From positions 1,612,001 to 1,676,000 of the forward strand of contig NZ_JAPDIA010000008.1 in assembly GCF_029525575.1 (NCBI RefSeq): a DNA stretch of 64,000 nucleotides, written 5' to 3'. Position numbers and translations under genes: made by a program. Shown here in pieces: positions 58,360-64,000 of this stretch (its first letter is position 1; each line of letters opens with the position of its first letter). Origin of the DNA: Cohnella rhizosphaerae (GTDB lineage: Bacteria; Bacillota; Bacilli; Paenibacillales; Paenibacillaceae). The notes under the pieces were generated by a model that made no database searches, was not told where the DNA came from, and saw only the letters and a list, made by a program, of their open reading frames with translations.

Positions 58360-60609
58360 TTAGGCGTACACGCGCACTTCGACGATCTCCGCATACGCGG
58401 CGCCGTTGGTCGCTTCGACGACGATGCGCAGCCGATCGGACTGCAACGGCGCCTCGAGGCGATGGACGTTTTTGCGCTTGTAATTGCCGCGTCCTTCGGC
58501 GACCGTCACCCACTCGTCGTGCTTAAGGGCCTCGACGCGGTAGTCCTTGACGAGCGTCGGCATCGCCTCGTACGGCGTCATATGATGGTGCAAATTGATC
58601 AAGTCGTCGTTGACGTCGTCGTTGAAGACGAGGTGCAGCTCGCGAATCGGGGCCGGCTCGTTCCATGCGAGCTCCAGCCATTCGGAGCGGCCTTCGGTCA
58701 TTCGCTCGGACGACCACAGATGCGGCCCGCCGTAAGGACGGAGGTAGCCGTCGATGGTCTTATCCGCGGCGAAAGCGGCCGTCTCGGACGTCAGACGGAT
58801 GCATGGCGCCGCGTGATCGAATTCATGCTTCCTCCACGCGACGAGCGGCTGCCCCGCCTGATGTTCTTCGTTGGGCCGCGATGGGTTCGATAGACCGCTC
58901 TTCCGATAAGCGAGCACGCCCGAGCTCGGCCGGTCCGACAGCTGCAGCGAAAGCGCTTCGTTCGCCTTGACGACGAGAAAAGCGTTGCATGCCATCTGCG
59001 GCGTCCAGCTTAAGTCAAGCTTCGCCCACTGCATGCCGCCGGCGGACAAGTCGACCGAGGCTTCCGCAAGCTTGGCATGCGGCACGTAATTTTCCGGCCG
59101 GCCTGTGTCCCATAGCTCGACGACAAGCGTCGTCTGCGAAGCGGCGTCCACGAGCAGCTCGATACCGTCAAGCTTGGGATCGACCGGCACGGTGATGCCG
59201 ATGTCGGTCTCGAGCGGGATGGCATACGCCGACTGCTCGATGCCGAAGCGGCTTCGCTCGCTCGATGCCGAGACGCTCGCGCGGCGCGCCAGATCGGCCT
59301 CGTCTTCGCCGCGAAGCCCGATGATCGAGGCGTCCTGGCGCAGCAGCGTCTGCTGCAACTCGCGCAGATGATTGCCGTGAAGCTCGCGCGGCGTGATGCC
59401 TTTGGCGGCGCAGAGCGCCGCGCCGGCGCCCGCGGCTTCGCCCATGACGGCGCAGGTCGCCATGACGCGCGTCGTGCCGAACGCGACATGCGACGCGCTG
59501 ATGTCGCGGCCGGCCATCAGCATGTTGTTCACGTTGGCCGAATAGAGCGAACGGAACGGAATGTGATAGACGCCGTCCGCGAACATATGCTTCGATCCCG
59601 ACTCGGTCGCGTACACGCCCTGCGGCGGGTGCAGGTCGATCGACCAACCGCCGAACGCGACGCGATCGTCGAATTCCCGCTGCGCCAGAATATCGTTCTG
59701 GTTCAGCACGTAGTCGCCGACGAAGCGGCGATATTCGCGTTTGCCGGGCAGCGCGCCGACCCATTCCAACGTCATGTTTTCCGCGTCGAACTTCCCGGAA
59801 TTTTTAATATAATCCCAAATTCCGTAGATGACCGACCACAGCTCGTCGCGAATCCGCTCGTTGTCGTGGACCGTGTCGTGCTCGCCTCCCCATTCGATCC
59901 ACCAGTACGCGCAGCCGTTGTCCCCGCTCCGAATGATGCGACGCTCGGGTATCGTCGTTTTCGTCACGTCGATCGCCATCCGCGGCGGCGTATACTTGAC
60001 CGGATGACCGGTGTCTTTCGTATAAAAAAGCAGCGTGCTGCCGAGCGTGATCTCGTCGGCGACCTCGGGCGCCCATTCTTCGCCGAATTCCGCTCTGGCT
60101 TCGCGTCCCAGCCGGTACCGTGCGCCGGCCAGAAAACCGACCAGCCCGTCCCCCGTACAGTCGAGATATACCGCGCTCTCGAAACGGATCCGCCGCTCCG
60201 AGCCCATCATCCAGCCGATCGCCGCGCGGATCGTACGATCGTCCGCCTCTCCGTCCGCTTCGACCTCGTGCACGTCCGTATTCAGGAACAGCTGGATGTT
60301 CGGCTCCGCGCGTACCGCCTCCAGCACGACCATATCCCAGAAATACGGATTGCCTTCCTTATTGCGAAATTGATTTTCCACGAACAGCTCGCCCATGATG
60401 CCGGTCTCTCTCGCGTAGCGCTGGGTGCCGTGCGCGGTCGCTCCGCACACCCAGACGCGCACCTCGCTGCTCGAATTGCCGCCGAGCACCGGTCGGTTGT
60501 TGACGAGCGCGACGGTCCGCCCCAGCCGCGCAGCCGCGATCGCCGCGTTGACGCCCGCCAGTCCGCCTCCGACCACGGTGATATCGGTTTTTACGGTTTC
60601 GTTCCGCAT
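58360..60609 (-). CDS. FAD-dependent oxidoreductase (FAD_oxidored family) with C-terminal beta domain
   Basis: The 749-residue protein starts DITVVGGGLAGVNAAIAAARLG (FAD motif) and continues with the FAD_oxidored (PF12831-type) segments RPVLGGNSSSEVRVW, YLDCTGDGLVGFLAGA, DLHPPQGVYA and MLMAGRDISASHVAFGTTRVMATCAVMGEAAG. The last 300 residues are beta-rich, and the final part (about 600-749) looks like a discoidin-type module. There is no signal peptide. Divergent from an AraC gene, which probably controls it. Members act on sugar or polyol derivatives; the reaction is not established. Frame intact. Confidence 0.88.
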   Translation of the reverse strand: MRNETVKTDITVVGGGLAGVNAAIAAARLGRTVALVNNRPVLGGNSSSEVRVWVCGATAHGTQRYARETGIMGELFVENQFRNKEGNPYFWDMVVLEAVRAEPNIQLFLNTDVHEVEADGEADDRTIRAAIGWMMGSERRIRFESAVYLDCTGDGLVGFLAGARYRLGREARAEFGEEWAPEVADEITLGSTLLFYTKDTGHPVKYTPPRMAIDVTKTTIPERRIIRSGDNGCAYWWIEWGGEHDTVHDNERIRDELWSVIYGIWDYIKNSGKFDAENMTLEWVGALPGKREYRRFVGDYVLNQNDILAQREFDDRVAFGGWSIDLHPPQGVYATESGSKHMFADGVYHIPFRSLYSANVNNMLMAGRDISASHVAFGTTRVMATCAVMGEAAGAGAALCAAKGITPRELHGNHLRELQQTLLRQDASIIGLRGEDEADLARRASVSASSERSRFGIEQSAYAIPLETDIGITVPVDPKLDGIELLVDAASQTTLVVELWDTGRPENYVPHAKLAEASVDLSAGGMQWAKLDLSWTPQMACNAFLVVKANEALSLQLSDRPSSGVLAYRKSGLSNPSRPNEEHQAGQPLVAWRKHEFDHAAPCIRLTSETAAFAADKTIDGYLRPYGGPHLWSSERMTEGRSEWLELAWNEPAPIRELHLVFNDDVNDDLINLHHHMTPYEAMPTLVKDYRVEALKHDEWVTVAEGRGNYKRKNVHRLEAPLQSDRLRIVVEATNGAAYAEIVEVRVYA

Positions 60610-60736
60610 GCCCTGATCTCTCCTCGAATCGAACGTTTATCCTCCATTTCATCTTAATCGTCTCACTTGCCAAATAACATGCAGTCCATTACGATATCCA
60701 TATCCGTTGTTTCACGCAGATGGGAGCGTAGCATAT

Positions 60737-61534
60737 TTGAAAAACGAATGGTCCCTGCACCCGCTCGCCTTTACGTACTGGGTCAAAAAAGAGCAATTCC
60801 TGCTGGCGCAAGATACGGATCCGGCATGGACGATGTTCGCGGTCGAGCGCGGCCGGTTCGCGTACCGGATCGGCGCGCATGCAGGCGAAGCCGGCTTCGG
60901 CGACCTCGTCGTATGCCCGCCGGGCATCGCCTTCCATCGCCGTGCGTTGTCGCCGCTGACGTTTCATTTCATCAAGTTCGATTGGGAGGTTGCGCCGGGT
61001 CCGGATGAATCGGCGGCGCTTGGCGGAAGGTGGACGGTCCGCGACGCGGAGCGCCTCTTGTCGACCTACCGGTATATGAAGGAGATCGGAGGCGCGATTC
61101 GGCAGGAGCCCGCGCTGGGCCGGATGAAGCACATGATGGAGGACTTGTGGCGACTCATGGAGATCGAACGAAGCCATGCCGAGTCGGCGGCTCGTTATTC
61201 GTCCGACGCGCCAGCGCCCGATATGGTCGAAGCGCGCAAGTGGCTGCTCGAACGCGCCTATCAGCCGCTCGCCATGCGCGAGCTCTCGGATGCGCTCGGC
61301 ATCAGCCCCGTGCAGTTGACCCGGCGATTCCGCGCCGCATATCGAACGACGCCGACCGAGTTCGTGACCGGTCTTCGGCTCGAACGGGCATGCCGGCTGC
61401 TGGAGGAGACCACGCAGCCGCTCGACTGGATCGCGCAGCAGTGCGGCTACGAGAACGGCTTCTACCTCAGCCGCGTCTTCACCGCCAAGCTCGGGATGAC
61501 GCCGTCGGCCCATCGGCGACTGCATCGCGTCTGA
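60737..61534 (+). CDS. AraC family regulator
   Basis: The 265-residue protein has an N-terminal cupin-like part (MFAVERGRFAYRIGAH, GDLVVCPPGIAFHRRA) and a C-terminal double HTH (LAMRELSDALGISPVQLTRRFRAAY and LDWIAQQCGYENGFYLSRVFTAKLGMTPS). The likely start is TTG 60737 with GGGAG 9 bases upstream; a TTG at 60707 is less likely. It is divergent from the FAD oxidoreductase gene by 127 bases. Confidence 0.86.
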   Translation: MKNEWSLHPLAFTYWVKKEQFLLAQDTDPAWTMFAVERGRFAYRIGAHAGEAGFGDLVVCPPGIAFHRRALSPLTFHFIKFDWEVAPGPDESAALGGRWTVRDAERLLSTYRYMKEIGGAIRQEPALGRMKHMMEDLWRLMEIERSHAESAARYSSDAPAPDMVEARKWLLERAYQPLAMRELSDALGISPVQLTRRFRAAYRTTPTEFVTGLRLERACRLLEETTQPLDWIAQQCGYENGFYLSRVFTAKLGMTPSAHRRLHRV

Positions 61535-61550
61535 ACGGCGGGTGCACGCC

Positions 61551-61805
61551 GTTGTGCGGTAAAATCGCGTAATTTCGGGCAAATCGTTGGTTGCGAGCTC
61601 AGTTGTGCGGCAGTACCGCACAACCCGGAGCAAAACGTGGGCTGGGGACGCAGTTGTGCGTTGTTACCTTGCAACTCCCGATAAAACGCGGGCCGCTAGA
61701 CGAGTTGTGCGGCTATACCGCGTAACGCTTGATAAATCGTTGCCTGCGAGACGAATTGTACGATAAAACCTTGCAAATGATAAGACACCTCTATTACAGC
61801 CGTCT
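61551..61805. repeat. Five degenerate tandem copies of a 51-bp unit with hairpin
   Basis: GTTGTGCGG starts at 61551, 61602, 61653 (GTTGTGCGT), 61704, and ATTGTACGA at 61755, all 51 bases apart. The second unit holds a perfect hairpin GTTGTGCGG-N5-CCGCACAAC (61602-61624); others keep parts of it. Units have diverged strongly but conserve the spacing. Directly follows the araC stop. Confidence 0.85.
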
Positions 61806-61857
61806 TATGGCTTCCGAAGAGGTCGTTTGAAACAGGTTCAAATCAGACTTGAATCTT

Positions 61858-62013
61858 CTAATGCAAGCTCCGTTCGTTCTTCAGCTCTAGGAGGATCATA
61901 TCTAACCGCTCAATGATCCTTTCCTCGTTTTGTATTTGTTTTTTCAAACAGGTGTGAATCGTACCGAGTCCCACCACGACCAAGATCATAAACAAACTAA
62001 AGTATAAAATCAT
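61858..62013 (-). CDS. Small single-pass membrane protein
   Basis: The 51-residue protein starts MILYFSLFMILVVVGLGTIHTCLKK: one membrane helix (2-19), then a charged, probably coiled-coil tail (QNEERIIERLDMILLELKNE). ATG 62013 follows GCGGTGAATTT; in-frame upstream starts lack an RBS. Base composition is much more AT-rich than the rest of the window. It resembles small DUF-type proteins with a membrane anchor and coiled coil, but I recognise no family. Confidence 0.55.
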   Translation of the reverse strand: MILYFSLFMILVVVGLGTIHTCLKKQIQNEERIIERLDMILLELKNERSLH

Positions 62014-62246
62014 AAATTCACCGCTTTTCTCGTTTATCGACTGACATCGTTTATACATGTTTGGATTCTTGCGTTTCAAATTCCGCGTCTTTAATTTTTG
62101 GAAGGGTGCCAGCAATTAGATTAAGATCCCAAATATTTTGTGGATTGCGTTACGTTCCATACGATGCTCGGTGTCAGCGCCTTAAGATGCCGATAATGAT
62201 TAACTTTGTAGCGAGACTCTTCAACCGCCTCTCTCCCCTTCTACAA

Positions 62247-62705
62247 TTACCAGACCTTAAATTTGTACCTCGCATCCGTCTCATCAATAATCTCCGGCGT
62301 GAACCCCTGACTTGATATAAATCGAGAAAAGCGCTCTAAAACTTCAAGATCCTTCAAATATATATCAATGTAATAACAGTCAACGATAAGCACTACCATC
62401 TTCGCCGGACTCTTAACGAACTCATTCCAGTCCTTAACCTCAGGTTCGTCTGAAGTACATTCGTAATTTTTGTCGAAAGCGATAAATTCACCGAATATGG
62501 CATGCACGTTATGAAAACGAAGTTCCTTTACCAACTTTTCTCCATCCGAGAATTTCACGTTGAACTCGCTGTCTAACTCCTGATCTAACGTATCTAAATT
62601 ATCGATGTACCAACGATATTTATAAGCATCCAAGGAGGCAAAAATGCTCGCCGTTTGGATATGGTCATCCTGCCCGGTTTGAAATCTTAATCCTCTGATC
62701 GACAT
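62247..62705 (-). CDS. Hypothetical protein, possibly DUF2691-like
   Basis: The 152-residue soluble protein starts MSIRGLRFQTGQDD and has AYKYRWYIDNLDTLD, LYLKDLEVLERFSR and a C-terminal YKFKVW. The order and ends suggest the Bacillus DUF2691 group, but I cannot confirm this by eye. The gene is AT-rich, like its neighbour, unlike the main part of the window. RBS is weak (GGAGTCGAAA). It stands alone upstream of the IS element. Confidence 0.6.
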   Translation of the reverse strand: MSIRGLRFQTGQDDHIQTASIFASLDAYKYRWYIDNLDTLDQELDSEFNVKFSDGEKLVKELRFHNVHAIFGEFIAFDKNYECTSDEPEVKDWNEFVKSPAKMVVLIVDCYYIDIYLKDLEVLERFSRFISSQGFTPEIIDETDARYKFKVW

Positions 62706-63096
62706 TTTCGACTCCTAATCGTTGGGAACTAAAGTATTTTTTCTAACGATTTTAAATATTTATTTCTATATTCCTCAGCTTGAATGTTTTTCATGTTTTC
62801 CTACGATGTAACCTCTACATTTTACCAGGATTTCTTTGCTAGCTCCTAAGGATAAAACGAATTCCCCATGTAATGCTTCATTTTCCATAATTAATTGATT
62901 TCTAGGAGATAATAAACAATTCCTCCCAAGTTTAAAAATAAGTTAGGCATCTCCGGCTTCTTCCAGTCACTAGATAATCAAAAATACCGTAAAATTGTAC
63001 GCCTGTTGATTATCAAAAAAATGGTAGCAAAAAAGACCGCTCATTCCTGTAAAGTGTTTGTACCCCTACAAACCTTACGGAAGGTGAGACGGTCTC
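62706..63096. other. AT-rich intergenic region, probably holding the left end of the IS
   Basis: No gene is seen. The palindrome GAGACGGTCTC (63087-63097) lies just before the transposase start, and GACCGCTC occurs near 63035. The left inverted repeat of the IS cannot be fixed because the right end is outside the window. Confidence 0.5.
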
Positions 63097-64000
63097 ATGA
63101 ACTATCGTACAATGTTCGCCCCTATTCTTCAATCCTTCATTCCTAACGAAGAGATTCAACCTTTGTTACAGCAGGCCAATTATGTCGATACAGCAAGGAA
63201 ATTTACAGTCTACGAGCTCTTTATTTTTCTTGCTGAAGCGGCGCTTGGGCAATGGGATGGCTATCGGGACGGAGAAAAGCGGATGGTCGCCTGTGGGCTG
63301 CGCCAAGCGGATCACTCTACGATCTCCAAAAAAAGCGAAAGAGGTTCCGTTCAACGTCTTTAAACAATTGCTGCATCTGTTGATTCGTAAATGCAATCGC
63401 TCTACGCGCCGGCGTCTTCGGCTTCCGAAAGAGCCGCTGGCGGTCGATTCCACGACCATTTCCGCCGGTCACAATCGACTGCCTTGGGCGCCATCGGCCA
63501 AAGGAGAGAAGAGCGGCATTAAGCTGCACGTATCTTTGTTGACAGAGACCGGCGAAATCCATCGTGTAACGGAATCGACGGGAAAACAGCATGATTCGAC
63601 CTTATGCAGTAGGGTAACAGACCCAGATTTCATTCTGGTTGCGGATCGTGCATACGGAAAGCATAAGCAATTTGATACCTACATGGAGCAGGAGCAACGG
63701 CAGTATTTTGTCATCCGGGTGAGATACAACACGTTCCTGCATGAGCCTGTTTATCGCGATCGAAAACGACCCTACAAACATACGATTGAGCAAGATTTGA
63801 CCTGCCAACTCGGAACAAAGGCGCGCTTGACCCGCCATCGATTTCGGGTCGTGAAGCTAAAGGATCCCCAAGGCAACCCGGTTGTTCTCGTGACCAACTT
63901 GCACCGTCCCTCGGCGGAGAAAATTGCAGAAATCTACCGACAACGGTGGCAAATCGAAGTATTTTTTCGATGGATTAAACAGCATTTGAATGTGCCCAAA
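63097..64000 (+). mobile_element. IS4-type transposase, partial (cut by window end, one frame break)
   Basis: This is a DDE transposase of the IS4/DDE_Tnp_1 type. The first part is helical (MNYRTMFAPILQSFIPNEEIQ...). The catalytic Asp is in LAVDSTTIS, the second Asp in LVADRAYG, and the Y-x2-R-x3-E-x6-K signature in YRQRWQIEVFFRWIKQH. One A is extra in the A7 run at 63329-63335: correction gives STISKKAKEVPFNVFKQLL. The shift needed is not -1, so programmed frameshifting is unlikely. The gene continues past 64000. Confidence 0.92.

Noticed and set aside
63329..63335. Programmed -1 frameshift at A7G in the transposase
   Set aside because: The downstream frame needs skipping one base (or re-reading two), not a -1 slip. 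The same extra-base defect is found in many non-mobile genes here.

Overview
The window is high-GC Gram-positive DNA, most like Paenibacillaceae (Cohnella or Paenibacillus type). Evidence for this: strong AGGAGG-type ribosome binding sites, many AraC-type regulators beside carbohydrate genes, an LplA/B/C-type sugar ABC transporter next to a membrane sensor with an AraC domain, an SLH-domain surface protein, a YheC/YheD-type spore coat protein, and tandem extragenic repeats. The assignment comes from gene content only. No rRNA, tRNA or CRISPR array was seen. GC falls sharply after about 61.8 kb, where the window ends inside an IS4-type transposase.

Layout. 1-10.3 kb: lrgAB end, a MarR-MFS pair, fabI, a second MFS, a phosphoesterase, ferritin, an FNT channel directly before L-lactate dehydrogenase, and an aromatic-acid-exporter-like protein. 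10.8-21.0 kb: one long minus-strand unit headed by a LysR regulator, with an amino-acid (cystine-type) ABC importer, two flavin monooxygenases, an M20 deacylase, a SolA-type amine oxidase, a DinB protein and a GNAT; it resembles the Bacillus ytmI organosulfur operon. 21.2-30.2 kb: a small crystallin-like protein, Gfo/Idh/MocA and TIM-barrel sugar genes with a divergent AraC, a GH42 beta-galactosidase with a divergent AraC, and an alditol-oxidase-like gene. 30.3-33 kb: YheC/D and mqo.

33-46 kb: a polysaccharide locus (alginate-lyase-like, AraC-type membrane sensor, lipoprotein, two permeases, GH63/MGH-like hydrolase) flanked by two tandem repeat arrays, then a secreted beta-helix/FN3/CBM protein. 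47-56 kb: a GNAT, an RNA/DNA methyltransferase-like gene, a sugar-catabolic operon (dehydrogenases, amidohydrolase, apiosidase-like hydrolase) with a divergent TIM-barrel/GntR pair, and an SLH-GH18 protein. 56-58 kb: a YtrB-type ABC operon with its GntR. 58-61.5 kb: a large FAD oxidoreductase with a divergent AraC. 61.5-64 kb: a third repeat array, AT-rich small genes and the IS element.

About 35 reading-frame breaks occur across roughly 20 otherwise well-conserved genes. Almost every one I could reconstruct is a single extra base, nearly all in homopolymer runs. I read these as sequence errors rather than pseudogenes, and give full gene spans with the break positions. Two apparent gene fusions have the same explanation. 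No single element is clearly a new biological system; the best leads are the FNT-ldh pair, the expanded organosulfur operon, and the three palindrome-bearing repeat arrays.
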